A stretch of 64,000 nt of DNA, taken from the NCBI GenBank assembly GCA_028564705.1, contig JAPXFQ010001387.1:558001-622000 (forward strand), written 5' to 3'. Shown here one piece after another: positions 1-10,734 of the stretch. The number at the start of each line of letters is the position of its first letter. Position 1 is the stretch's first letter. Under the pieces are notes generated by a model. The model was given only the letters and a program-made list of their open reading frames with translations. It had not been told where the DNA came from and searched no databases. Source of the DNA: Apricaphanius iberus (lineage: Eukaryota > Chordata > Actinopteri > Cyprinodontiformes > Aphaniidae). The translations under genes were made by a program, and so were the position numbers.

Positions 1-210
1 GTACCTGGTGGGTGGAGACAGCTCTCTGAGGAGGTGAAGACAGCGCTCTGAGTAGGTGAAGACCGCTCTCTAAGGAGGTGTGGATATTCCAATATTCCGG
101 CTTGTGACGTAGAAAGCTGGACAGATTTTGAACAGCTCAATCAGAGACTGATTGCAGAATCAATAAAGAAAACCCTATCTCACTCAAAACAGCATGGATG
201 TTTCTTTTCT
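1..210 (+). repeat. Short 22-bp tandem repeat and possible LTR tail
   Basis: Three imperfect copies of a unit of about 22 bp (consensus GAAGACAGCTCTCTGAGGAGGT) run from about 14 to 80. A segment with an AATAAA signal near 161 and a TCACTCAAAACA-like end follows. The layout resembles the R/U5 end of an LTR cut by the window edge, but no target duplication or second terminus can be seen. The tandem repeat is seen directly; the LTR reading is weak inference. Confidence 0.35.
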
Positions 211-1730
211 AGAGACACATAATAACACCCCATATCTCAGGAAAAGTGATTTTTTTCACAATATGTCTCTTTTATGAAAATATATACAGCCTTTTAAGAA
301 ATTCTTCCATATTCAGCCTTTAAATCCAACCCAAAGGCTTAGCTCTTCTTGAAGTGTTTTTTTCTGTTTATATAATGAAGGTCTCATATTCAGTCTTTAT
401 TTTTTTGGATTGGGTGTAAGTCATTTTGGGCCTAATTTATCAAAATTCTAAATAAACAGCGCAAAATTTCTGTCACCACAAAAAAATTGCGACAGAATGT
501 TGTCCTTAATCTGCGGATGCTGAACTAAGATTGCGTTGGCAATTCATAACAGGCGCTACAAGCAGTATTCAAATGAGGACTTTGCATCGGCTGCTGTGTG
601 TCTTTCTGCACTATGCACTGAAACTGAAACAGGAGGAATATTTACAGTGGATTCACGGTGTGTATTTGGCAACAACAAAAAAAAGACATAAATGTCAAGT
701 CTATGGCTGTTACAGAATTAATTGTTATTCGGCTATAATGTCTGTGAATTATATTTTTTGTTTGTCATTAAATAAACTTAATGTGTGCGATTTACATGTG
801 CTGCTCTCTAAACCATGCTGGCACCATATTCCAGGGTCAGACTTATTCCAGCTGCAGCTTGTCCAGAACATGGCTGCTCACCTAGTCCCACAATGTTAAT
901 ATTCTACTAATACTGTATAAATGTAACCCACATTTATTCTGAGAAAAATGCACAATGTAATAAATGTGCTTATGATACTAAATCAATGGTAACACGTGCT
1001 AACACAAACTTCTTGCAAAAATCTTCTAACTACAGAGCCTCTACGGAATGAAATAGATTATCTAAAAATATCAGAGAACTAACTGGTATGTATTCTTTGA
1101 AAAAGGTATTAAAATCTAGTTTTAGCTTTGGATTTACCTGTATGTTTTAGGTATTTTATTGATAGTAGGAAATTTTAAGTTAATTCCATTTGGCTTTAAT
1201 ATGTAATCTGACATGTATGAATTTTGTTTGTAAAAAGGTCAGAAAGAGTCAGTGAAGCTGATCTCTATGCTTGTTGTCGTCATCGGGGTCTGGACCTGGC
1301 GGCATTTTTTTGTCGTAACTTTCATTCCATGGTGTCTGCAACATTGGAGAGGCGTTCTGGTCACGAATTAATCCCAGTTTACAAGGTTCAGGGCAGATGG
1401 CAGATCTCTATGTGTGAGGTCTGAAGCTCTTGCAACAACTTAAAAAATCCTACCATGTGAACTAGGGCGAACCTATTTAGATAGATTTGTGAACAATATT
1501 TTAGAGTAATGGGTCTTTTGTGTTTACAGAAAATGTTTCAGATCTTTGAGTTCAGCTCATGAAATATGGGAGCAAAAACAAGTGTTTGTTGTTGTGTTGT
1601 TTATATTTTGTTCAATGTACTTTAAAAACAAGTAACTTTTTCATGTTTATTTTATTTTGTTGCATTAATTCATCCCGTCTGATATAAATCGGTCGGTGGC
1701 GAAAAAAGGTTGGTGACCACTGCTCAGGTA
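211..1730. other. No gene recognised; hAT-like end at 1701-1728
   Basis: This stretch is AT-rich with only short incidental reading frames. The closing segment at 1701-1728 (GGTTGGTGACCACTGCTCAG) resembles the terminal sequence of Charlie-type hAT elements. The matching left terminus is not visible, so this is at most a remnant. The 66-codon frame at 1224-1424 has no recognisable domain. Confidence 0.35.
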
Positions 1731-1879
1731 AAGAGACCACTATTTTAAGAGGTCTTTTTTTTCTTTTGTCATTTATGATTTTGAAGCGTTTGCACTTACA
1801 GGAAACATCCTGAAATAATGTTAGACATATTGCCTTTACTTGTGTATCACTTTACCTTGCCTAGAAAACAGTGTAAGTA

Positions 1880-2147
1880 AATGGTAAATGGCCTGTACTT
1901 GTATGGCATTTTACTCAGTCCCTACAGACCCCAAAGTCCTTCACACCACAGTTAGTCACTCACCCATTCACGCACACATTCACACACTGGTGATGGCAAG
2001 CTACGTTTTAGCCACCTCTGCCCAGCGCGCACTGACAGAGGCGAGGCTGCCGAACATCGGCACCACGGGGTGACGGGTGAAGTGTCTTGCTCAAGGACAC
2101 AGCAATACAGCACAGTTGGAGCTGGGGCTTGAACTGGCAACCCTCCT
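1880..2147 (-). repeat. tRNA-derived SINE-like element, truncated, minus orientation
   Basis: The plus strand starts with the tail sequence ATGGTAAATGGCCTGTACTT. It continues through a CACCCATTCACGCACACATTC stretch and a GTGAAGTGTCTTGCTCAAGGACACA stretch. It ends with GCTTGAACTGGCAACC, whose reverse complement contains an RNA polymerase III B-box-like core (GTTCAAGCC). These segments recur at 47210-47415. The tRNA-like head is missing because an LTR begins at 2148, so the SINE predates that insertion. Confidence 0.6.
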
Positions 2148-2690
2148 TGTCATGGAAATCTGGGTGTCTGAGAGGCCTTGGATGAGAGAATAAAAAAAAG
2201 TGTCAGCCATATTCGCACATAGTTTATTTTATGTGCACGGAGAGTCTCGTGATGAGAACCCTAGAGCTTCAGCACAGATGCATAAGTTTATATAGAAGTC
2301 AGCCACACCCTATTGAATCAGCTTCTGTCCGATCATTACATCATACAGTTATGATAGGATAACCACAAGACCAATCACAGAACAACATGGAATAGGTAAA
2401 CACAGGATGTGTTATCAGTAGTCAGCAGTAAAGAATCAGGAGATAGTTTCACTGGGCCGTCAGAATTTATATAACAATAAGGGACTCTTAGTATAATGCT
2501 GAGAAAGACATTCACATGGTCTGTCATAAGTGTAACACCAGATAATAACAATATTTGTCATAAGTCAAGATGAGATGTTTACATACAATTGGTTCTTGTT
2601 TGTACCTTAGAAAAAGAACAGCTGTCTAAGAGCTGAGTAAGACAATTAAACATTTCTTAATGTCCCAGCATAATAAAATGTTATGTCACA
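2148..2690 (-). mobile_element. Solo LTR of a retroelement, minus orientation
   Basis: The 543-bp segment is bounded by TGTCATGG on the left and ATGTCACA on the right, giving TG...CA ends on either strand. The 5-bp sequence CTCCT occurs immediately outside both ends (2143-2147 and 2691-2695), as expected of a target-site duplication. On the minus strand a TATATAAAC box lies at about 2285-2294 and an AATAAA signal at 2223-2228, in the order of U3, R and U5. No internal gag, pol or env sequence is attached, so it is a solo LTR left by recombination. Whether it is ERV-like or gypsy-like cannot be told from the LTR alone. Confidence 0.65.
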
Positions 2691-2695
2691 CTCCT

Positions 2696-4904
2696 AAGTT
2701 GCTCAATTTAGCGCACTTAAAATCTACCTTTTTTTTAAATAAATTCAAATATTCCTCATAGATCATGTTGTTATCAGGCAACTATATTGCACATATGGTT
2801 CCAAGAGATTTTAAAAGTAAAATGGATGCAGAGTTTTGAGTTATCACGCTCTTGAACAATGGAACCTGGTTCTAGTTTGGATGCAGGAGCTAGACTCATT
2901 CTCTAACATCAGGATTAAAAACATTCCCTTTTTTCAGTAAAGCTTCCAGGAATCGTAGAACACTTTTAAGATTGGTCGAGTTCCATAAGCCGCCCACACT
3001 CTCCTCCATCTCATTGGCTCACTGTGGAACTGGATACTGCAGAAGACAGGGGCCTTAGTGGGCTTGTTCCACAATACAGTGACGGAGAGCAGTGAGGGAA
3101 AACGTTTTGACAGCATGAGGAAAGGTGTCATCTTAGAAAGGGATTGCCTGTCACAGTGGTCACAGTTTACTGGCCCATTAACATAAAAGTGCGCTAGAGA
3201 AATGAGAAGAAAAAAATCTTAAATTATATGGTTAATGCATATCCTGGAATTTGTTATGTTCACAATAATCAGCATTGTAGAGGGAAGATGGTGTTGTGCA
3301 ACAATAGGTTTGGTTTGCTATGAATAGCTATTAATAAATGCCAAAGGCAATTATTAACATAACTGGTAATTTAGATAAAAAATTCACCAATTCAGGGCTC
3401 AACCTGATTATCAGGAATTTATAACCAAATAGTTTTCAGCCTCAGTAATTGTTAATGAATTCCTACTTGCTGGTCAGAGTTGATGAGAAGATCCCGTTTC
3501 ATACAATCATAGAAGAAACAAATTATAGAAACAAAAAACACTTGAGATAGTGGTGGATGCTTAATAAACAGAAGAACAATGACCCTAAAGGTACCACCAG
3601 CGATACAATGGAATGAAATTACATTTTTTTACAAACAACAATGGCCTGTTGTGAGACAGGTTAGTTGTACCCTACTGATAATATTTTTTTGCAATAATTA
3701 TCCTGCTCTGTACGAGAGGAACAGCAGGTTCAGACAATTAAAGTCCAGACCTATAACCACTTGAGAAAATCTGGGAAGTCTTGAAAATTGCTGTTAACAA
3801 ATGTTCTCCATCCAATCTGATGAATCTTAAGCTGTTTTGCTATGGAGAATTTAAAGAAATTAAACTCATCAATTTAATTTGTCTGAATACATATTAGGGC
3901 TGCATTCAATAAAAATATCTAGCAATTGATAGACGTGTGGTCCAATAGAAAAAAAGGGATCACTAAAAAATTTGATTTGAAAAACGTTTCCGTCTTTTTC
4001 ATTTTAGCCCTTGAGGTAGCTTAATACTACAGTCATTACTTACTCCAAACCAATCAGAAACACAGACTCAGGCATGCTCCATCACAATGGTCTCTCTCCT
4101 CTCAAGCAACAAAATAGAGCAAATGACTTGAACTGCAAAGGATCTCGTAGCAAGGAGCGTCAGAGGAAAAAAACGGTTTAAGTAGTTCAACAGCAGATAC
4201 ATGTTGCGTCCCCTTTTGAACGGTTCTTCGACGCAGAGAAACACTAAATGTTACGATAATGAACAAAATGAAATACGAGAAATATTACGGTCTGCAGAGT
4301 TGTTTTAAGCAAGACTGCCCCCCCCCCCCCCTGCTTGCTGCGAACTGGTCTTACGCAGAGACAGGCACAACACACTCGGGCCGCGTTGCTAACAACACCT
4401 GCACCTTTTTAAATTTCCACCTAGTACTAAACCACATCCCCAGAAGAGAAAACACTTTCAAAAATACAAACAAGGATTGATCGACCCTTCTGGTTTCAGC
4501 TCTAATTCACGGGACTCAGCTCACGTGTTTTGGGTTCCATCTACACTCAGCCATCGGTGAGTAGCTAGTTAGCTTTAGCTGAACTGAACTGAGAATCAGC
4601 TTTATTGAGCCACACAAACTAAACCAAAGGTCTTAGACATTTCTAGAATGAAGTGTCAAGACATGTTTAAAAGATGAAAAAAGCCTCAAGATAATCTTTC
4701 AATATAAATTACTAACATCATTTAAAAAGATTATAATATAATGGTTAATAACATTACTTTTCTTTGTATTTACTGATTCATACAATACATTCAGGTTTCT
4801 TAACTTTATTTGTTTTTTTCTCTTATAAACTTTCAGTTATAGTAAACAATGTGTTTGAATGAAGGATTTAATTTAATTCTTAATTAAAAATACTTAATTA
4901 AAGT
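2696..4904. other. No gene recognised
   Basis: AT-rich intergenic DNA. A C14 homopolymer lies at about 4318-4331. A CAGCTTTATTGAGCCA segment near 4596 may be a small repeat fragment. Reading frames here are short, lack recognisable domains and do not look coding. Confidence 0.5.
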
Positions 4905-4908
4905 ATAG

Positions 4909-5255
4909 TGTGGTCGGAGAAACATTTTAAATAAAGAGGTGAGAGAGATTCCTTACTTTTCTTGGAGGTTTATTTTTACTTGAGTTTGATCAAACACAAG
5001 GAGGTACAGAGTTACACAGTAACACCACGAATCATGTGAAGCTGCCCTGTCGTCCCCCAACTGCTTAAGCATTTTAAAGATTTTAGCAACCTTGTTCTAA
5101 TCTCTTTCCAGAATCCGAGGCGTCTGGGTCAGATAGGAAAGGTCCTAATCTAAGGAGAGTCAGCATAATCCAGGGCTCTGAAGGTCGTTTTAATAGGAAA
5201 GTAAATAATAAATAAACATAAATAATACAGGCTCCCATATAAATTTTTCATAACA
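4909..5255 (-). mobile_element. Possible solo LTR, minus orientation
   Basis: The segment starts TGTGGTCGGAGAAACA and ends TTTTCATAACA, giving TG...CA ends, with the 4-bp direct repeat ATAG on both sides (4905-4908 and 5256-5259). On the minus strand it carries AATAAA-type signals shortly before the CCGACCACA end. A 4-bp match alone is weak evidence. The AT-rich right half could place the true right boundary elsewhere. Confidence 0.4.
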
Positions 5256-5259
5256 ATAG

Positions 5260-7118
5260 CATAAAATAACTTTTTCTAAATCTTCTAATATTTATAATGA
5301 TCGATATTGATCAATATGACCTCCCTTTATCGATATATGCTCTTTTTCTATATCGTCCAGCTGTAATACAAATAACTTTTTTGATATTTTTAATTTCTGC
5401 AAAAAACAGTAAAACAAAGTGCCATATTATTTTCCTTCCACTTCAGAATTTATGTATTTTGCTCATCTATAACAGAAAATTGAAGAAAAATGAATTAAAG
5501 GATGTGGTTATAACATGATAAAAGTTGTAAACTTTAGCATTTCCTTAGCTCAGTCACCGCTATCATTATTGTTATAATCCATTATCATACATATTTAACT
5601 GAACTGACAGTGGGATGCATTTTGAAACCTTGTTAGTTTTTCGGTCCAATATTTGGTCAACGTAGGGGCTGTTGGGACTAGATCCATCAGCACCTGTGAC
5701 AGCTTGACTCTAGTCAGCTCAGCAACCGTGTCTGGCAGAGCCTTACCCTCTGTGGCTTCTCTGTGGTCTCAGTTTTGTTCCTTTTACTGGCCCATATGTT
5801 TCCTACTCACATTGAATCTTATTCAACCTACATCTAAGTCAAACCAGAGAAGGTACTCATAGACTGAAGATAAGAAATTTACACATGGCTGAATCTGACT
5901 TTTAGAGACAACTTTCAATGTTTTCATCATTTGCTCAAAGGTCACGCATAAAATAAAATGATATGAGTTAATTTAGCATGCTCATTGCGTCGCTGTCAGT
6001 GCTGCTTTAACTGATTAGGTTTCTCTGGGGGAATGAGAACACTTTAAGATACACTCCTCTGGAAAGTACGTTAGTGAAACCTTCTTTTACTTATGAGTAC
6101 AGACATGTTGGTTCTACTGAGTGATAAAATGGATAAGAAAAAAGCATTTTCTGAAGAGAAAATATGAGCTTTAGAATGGGAAGTCACATAATTATGAAAG
6201 GGAGAGAGAATTAAGAAAATAAAAGCTTAAATAAAAGGTTTAGCTATCAGTGGGTTTCTTGTAGTTCATACGGCACTGAATATTGGAAGCCTGAGATTAT
6301 CGTGAAACATTTGTTTTTAAGATGTCTCTGTCACAAAAAAATAAAGAAGTCTTTTTAGAACATAGACAGGGCCCCATCTCAAAGGCCTTTAGAGTAGAAG
6401 GTTCTGTGGTTTCTTTCAATTAAATCCTAAAGCCTCATAAATATTAGAACTTGATTATTTATCATAAACAAGAAAAGTTTTTTTTTTTATCTGAGTCTAG
6501 ATTACTTTTAAAATACAAAACATAAACAGTCTCACAGTATAGAGAGAGATTTTCATGGCAGTCATTTGAAATATTTTGGTTGTAAATCCTTAAAACTAAA
6601 TTTTACCTTACATCAGTCAAACCCTGAGAAGCTCGTCTCACATCTAGCTTTGAAATTGAATTAGCAATTTTTGAGGCTGCCCAACATTTTTTTTTTTACT
6701 TCAAACTGAAATAACAACAAAAGTATGTTACATTGTATTTAAATTTAGGGACTAAAAGGAGCAGTGTTCGAATTTTACTCTCTGGAGCAATCCATTGGTT
6801 GTTTATCTGAGTGGAGTAGGGGAGGAGTAGTTGGATCATTCTCTGAATTCGGTGCACATTGGGGTTGCAATGTTTTTTAATTTTGTATTTCCAAAATAAC
6901 TATTTTTCTTGCACCCCCTGGTGCAAGAAAATTCAGTTCTCTGAAATCATCACGTCTATGATTACCTACTTTTTATTTATATAATTTTAAGTGGGAATAA
7001 ATGTCAGTGTATTCTATTTATTCCTGACCAGAAATCATATTCTTTTTCAATTCAATTTCACAAAAAATCTCTTCAATGATTTTCCTTCAGTTTTTTGTCT
7101 TTTTTCATACATCTTTAA
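5260..7118. other. No gene recognised; one perfect hairpin
   Basis: AT-rich DNA with no supportable exon. At 6904-6914 and 6921-6931 there is a perfect 11-bp inverted repeat (TTTTCTTGCAC / GTGCAAGAAAA) with a 6-nt loop. No T-run or other feature gives it a function. Poly-A and poly-T runs are scattered through the stretch. Confidence 0.5.
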
Positions 7119-7235
7119 TAGGGATGTGAATCCTATAACAACTCACGGTTTGATTCGGTTCTGATTCGTGGAGTGACGACTCGATTCAGAATCGATTCTC
7201 AATTTGGAACCGATTGTCGATTCAGAATCAATTCA
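7119..7235 (+). mobile_element. Fragment of a DNA-transposon terminus (hAT-like)
   Basis: The sequence begins TAGGGATGTGAATC and continues with repeated GATTCGGTT / CGATTCAGAATCG motifs. This style of terminal and subterminal sequence is seen in non-autonomous hAT elements of fish. The other end is absent, and another repeat starts at about 7240. Confidence 0.4.
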
Positions 7236-7239
7236 CAAT

Positions 7240-7570
7240 TCAATTCAATTCAGTTTTATTTATATAGTACCAATTCACAACAAATGTCGTCTCAAGGCAC
7301 TTTAGAACAAAAGTAATTTCAATACAATTACTCAAACATTCCAAATAGTTAAAAGTTTTCTATGTAAGGAATCCCAGCAGATTGCGATGAGTCATCAATG
7401 TGAGGTTGTGCCCGGATCATGCAGAGTCCAACAACACAGCTATTCCTCAGCAATCTCACATACTGAGCAAGCATGTATAGCGACAGTGGAGAGGAAAAAC
7501 TCCCCTTTAACAGGAAGAATCCTCCGGCAGAACCTGGCTCAGTACAAGCGGTCATCTGCCACGACCGTCT
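7240..7570. repeat. Dispersed teleost repeat, copy 1 of 2-3
   Basis: The segment begins TCAATTCAGTTTTATTTATATAG. It includes GTCTCAAGGCACTTTA, TACTGAGCAAGCATGTA, a GGAAAAACTCCCCTTTAACA block and CGGTCATCTGCCACGA. The same ordered blocks occur at 49126-49440, and the first block also at 56104-56170. It is non-coding. The overlapping 97- and 100-codon frames on the two strands are incidental. Confidence 0.65.
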
Positions 7571-7689
7571 GGGGGTCTGAGAAGACAGAGAAGAGACAGC
7601 ATGGAGGATGCTCAGTGACTTTGAGCATGATTTTATTTTCAAAAGATACTTTTAATCTGACAAATGAGCCTCAATTGAAGACTTTCTAA

Positions 7690-8159
7690 TTCTAACTGAC
7701 TGAACATGACTGCACCTCTATATGCAATTAGTCTGATCAAAATCAAACCCATGTTGAACTTTAGCTTGATATTTTTTTTTTAACATACCGGTATTTGCAT
7801 TTATTTGTTTTCATTTTATGCATTTGTTATCTGCCTTTCAGTGATCTGTAGCATGCTTTTGTAATGCTCATTTAATTTCACGCTGAATCCAAGTCCACAA
7901 AGCAAATAATGTATTCATGCTCATTATTTGAATCTCTGGAGTTTCTCCGAAGTAAGAAGATTTAATAACCACCAAAATAAATAAATATAAATGTGTTTGA
8001 ATCGGGTTACTTTATGTTTTTTTCTGCTTTATTAAAACAAGAGCAGGATATCAGAAAAATTATAATTTCAAGAAGGAAAAAATATTTGAAAATGAATCAT
8101 CTGGTAATGACTAAGTAGGTTGGCTCTGCAAGCTGTGGGTAAATGTCCCGGCACCATGG
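7690..8159. other. No gene recognised
   Basis: AT-rich upstream DNA before the purine-rich region that precedes the coding exon. No terminus, repeat or conserved motif was identified. Confidence 0.5.
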
Positions 8160-8787
8160 GTGGATTCAAAGAATCTCTCCTGCTGCTTCCCTCCTCAGTG
8201 TCTTCGCTCTGTGCGATCCCTGCTAACCAGTAGGTGGAGCTTGTCTCCTTTGGCTTGAGAGGAAAAAGAGAAGGAGATGATTAAAGGGAGAAGAAAGACA
8301 GCAAGAGGACAGTCAGGGGGGGATGGATGAGAGAGAGAGAGAGAGAGAAAGAGAGCGCAAGCGTCAGCACTCCATGTGTTAAAAGGGCAGATGGTAACGC
8401 CGGGGTAACTGAGGAGCAAACCACTCTGCTGGCCACAGAGCAAGAGATCAGCCGAGACAGGGAGGTGGAGGGAGGGAGGAGAGCGAACACATGCGGAGGA
8501 GAGGAGCATCTGAGAGGAAGCTGCACGCCTGCTCTGACAGGGAGGAGAGGACTGAGTACTTCTGCAGCTCTCTAACAGGAGGGGAAAGAGACGGAGAGGG
8601 AGGAACAGAATCTGGAGATGAGGGGAGGAAAAAAGTAGCCCTCCTCGCTACTTAGAGAGACACAGAGACAAAGAGCGAAGAGAAACAACGGGGAACTGAG
8701 GAGGCTGGGAATGCGAGGAAGAAGATGGGAGATAGTTAGAGCAACTGCAACACTGATCAATCTCACCAAGAAATTTAGACTCAGCGA

Positions 8788-8822
<35 letters not shown>

Positions 8823-9217
8823 TAAGTGAGCGACGGGGGACAGATTGGTGAATAAGTGATGGGTAAAAGACTTAAAGAGAAATATTTAACTGGAGACGGG
8901 GACATCTTGCGAATTTATAAAAGAAGGGGAAATAATTCCAGAAAGAAGAGCAGAGAGTGAAATATTTACGAGGATACGGTAACTGAAGGGGAGTTGAGGC
9001 TTAGAGCAACTTCCAAAAAACTTGGGAGAAGAGAGAGAATAAATCAGTGCAGCAGAGGGAAGCTGAGCTCCTCCTCCTCTTCTTCCTGATAAAAGCTCAT
9101 GAGCAGCAGAAGCACAACAGAAGGAGGACGTTTCAAGACAAAAAAAAAAAAAATCCGAGAAAGAAAAAAAGAGCTGCTCAGGTAGATATTTAACCACATG
9201 AAAGTCGACTGTACCCA
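8160..9217 (+). promoter_or_regulatory. Presumed promoter and 5'UTR region of the ZNF804-like gene
   Basis: This kilobase immediately upstream of the coding exon is strongly purine-rich on the plus strand, with GAGA tracts at about 8325-8352 and 8791-8821. It is not covered by recognisable mobile elements, unlike much of the window. A TATAAAAG motif lies at 8916-8923, so a start site near 8945 would leave a 5'UTR of about 270 nt. An in-frame stop at 9191-9193 closes the upstream frame. Minus-strand serine-rich frames here come from the purine bias. The transcription start is inferred. Confidence 0.45.
8916..8923 (+). promoter_or_regulatory. Candidate TATA box
   Basis: TATAAAAG lies about 300 bp upstream of the coding start in a GA-rich segment. 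It matches the TATA consensus. AT-rich surroundings make chance matches common, so it remains a candidate. Confidence 0.3.
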
Positions 9218-9239
9218 ATGGCGTGCTACTACATTGTGA
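9198..9239 (+). other. Upstream ORF overlapping the ZNF804-like start codon
   Basis: An ATG at 9198 opens a 13-codon frame that ends at TGA 9237-9239. It is out of frame with the main ATG at 9218 and overlaps it by 22 nt. Its context has C at -3 and A at +4, which is weak, so scanning ribosomes could bypass it. If it lies on the mRNA it would be expected to reduce translation of the main frame. Confidence 0.45.
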
Positions 9240-9328
9240 TCAGTTCCACCCACCTGCATGACGGACAGCTGAGGAGCATCAAGGGGGTGTTCAGGGGACC
9301 AATAGGAGCCAGCGGCCAAAGGAAGGCG
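9218..9328 (+). CDS. znf804a: First coding exon of a ZNF804-family zinc-finger protein
   Basis: The exon encodes 37 codons beginning MACYYIVISSTHL and including IKGVFRGP at residues 21-28. This matches the conserved N-terminus of ZNF804A and ZNF804B, nuclear proteins with one C2H2 finger encoded by later exons. ZNF804A is linked in mammals to neuronal gene regulation. The ATG follows an in-frame stop at 9191-9193 and has G at +4. The exon ends in phase 0 at AAGGCG|GTAAGG, a good splice donor, and the frame continuing past it loses any family resemblance. Length and phase fit the family's first exon. The YYIVISSTHL segment favours ZNF804A, while alanine at position 2 recalls ZNF804B, so the paralogue is uncertain. 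The finger exon was not recognised in this window. Confidence 0.78.
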
Positions 9329-9479
9329 GTAAGGCCTGATCTTTCCTTTCCTTTCTGCTTTAATCACATTAAGACTGCATGAGCTGAATCAGAAGGCTGA
9401 ACTCCTGAGATTTACTTCACCTTTCATTCTTCTAACGTTCAGCTGACAGAAAGCCACACTAATCCAGGGTGCATGTACC

Positions 9480-9670
9480 CACCCGGCCTCCCCCTTTTCT
9501 TTTTTATTTATTCCCCTGCCAGGAAATCATTACCTCTTAATTATCATTACTTTAACCCCTCCCACTCACTTGATTGTCAGGATCTTAATCATTCTTTGAG
9601 AGGAATTAATTAATTGCCAATTCCATTAGGTTAATTGAGAGGCAGGAAGATGCAGATGGGGATGAGGGTA
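9480..9670. promoter_or_regulatory. Candidate conserved non-coding block just inside intron 1
   Basis: This segment lies about 150 bp after the exon. It is not part of a recognised repeat and is dense in homeodomain-like TAAT cores (CTTAATTATCATTA, ATTAATTAATTGCCAATT, GGTTAATTGAGAGG). That composition is typical of enhancers near developmental genes, but conservation cannot be judged from one sequence. Confidence 0.3.
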
Positions 9671-10730
9671 GAGATGGGGAGGCTGACGGGGGTCTTCTTT
9701 CACTAAGAGCTCTCTGGCTCCAACTATGTGTAAAAGTCTACAATCATACTCCTCCTGTAGACTTTTAGATGTACAATTCAGCCTAACATTTCAATTAAAC
9801 TACTCAAGTTGAAACCAAAATGATAAAGTACGGCTTTAAATCTATATCGTGCTTTCAACCCGAACTCCAAAATCGAAATGCACTTAATTAATCACTTGAT
9901 GTAAATTAGTGGAGAGGAATATCTGTGGAGTCATGGAGCTGCGGGGGAGGATTTGAACCAAAGAGATGAGTCACACTCCATACTTTTTTAATAGCTAAAA
10001 CTAAACCTTGTATTTCATTGGCGCTGAATGTCACAGGCAAACATAGTTACAGCGAGTCCTTGTAGAAATGAACCAAAAAGAAAAGTCCTGAAGGCTTCAA
10101 ACCAGGCTAATGAGGTATATAAAGCTGCTTAAATTTAAAGAAAATTTACAAAAAAGATAGAAAAAGGCAGGCCCTTTCCTCTTACATCACTTAACAATCA
10201 ATTAACCCAAGATTATACATGATTAGCTGCTTAAATATTGTCTGGTTTTATGGGTTTGGAATCATAGTTAAGAAGCGAGAATGAAGACAGATCAGAAGGT
10301 TAAGCTTCAGCTGGATGTGACACGAATACCCCCCGGATGAACTCAAAAATCAAGATTGAGTTTTAGAACAATCCATTTAAGGTTTGACCAACAAAACTAT
10401 TTCAGTGTTTAACTGAATATTATTAAAGGTTACAGATTTCATAAACATTGTGAAATAGCCCTTTAATTTAGCCATGAACGGTTAATTTGATCAGATAGCA
10501 GCTCCTGCGTCATTAGCAAGCCATAGTGTAAGGATATATTTTCACAAATTGCTTGACTGGATTCTGATTTTGAGTGCTCATGCTGCCCCTTTTAAAAAGT
10601 TCAACCTGGGTTTTGAGCCAAAAAAAAAACAATTCTGTTTAGGGTGTCCTGTGAATGTCTTAATTAGGACAAATGAGACTTAGTTGTTACATGTCAGTAC
10701 GTACATGATCTAGGAATTTTTTCCGGAGGA
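9671..10730. other. No gene recognised
   Basis: AT-rich intronic DNA with no recognised transposon termini, tandem repeats or exons. Confidence 0.5.
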
Positions 10731-10734
10731 GGAT

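Noticed and set aside
4318..4331. C14 homopolymer as a regulatory element
   Set aside because: Simple homopolymer with no associated motif; may also vary by sequencing error.
6904..6931. 11-bp perfect hairpin as a terminator or small RNA
   Set aside because: Too short for a miRNA precursor and no other support; such hairpins occur by chance in AT-rich DNA.
8195..9367. Several Ser/Leu-rich frames opposite the 5'UTR
   Set aside because: They are reflections of GAGA-rich DNA and overlap the true coding exon on the other strand.
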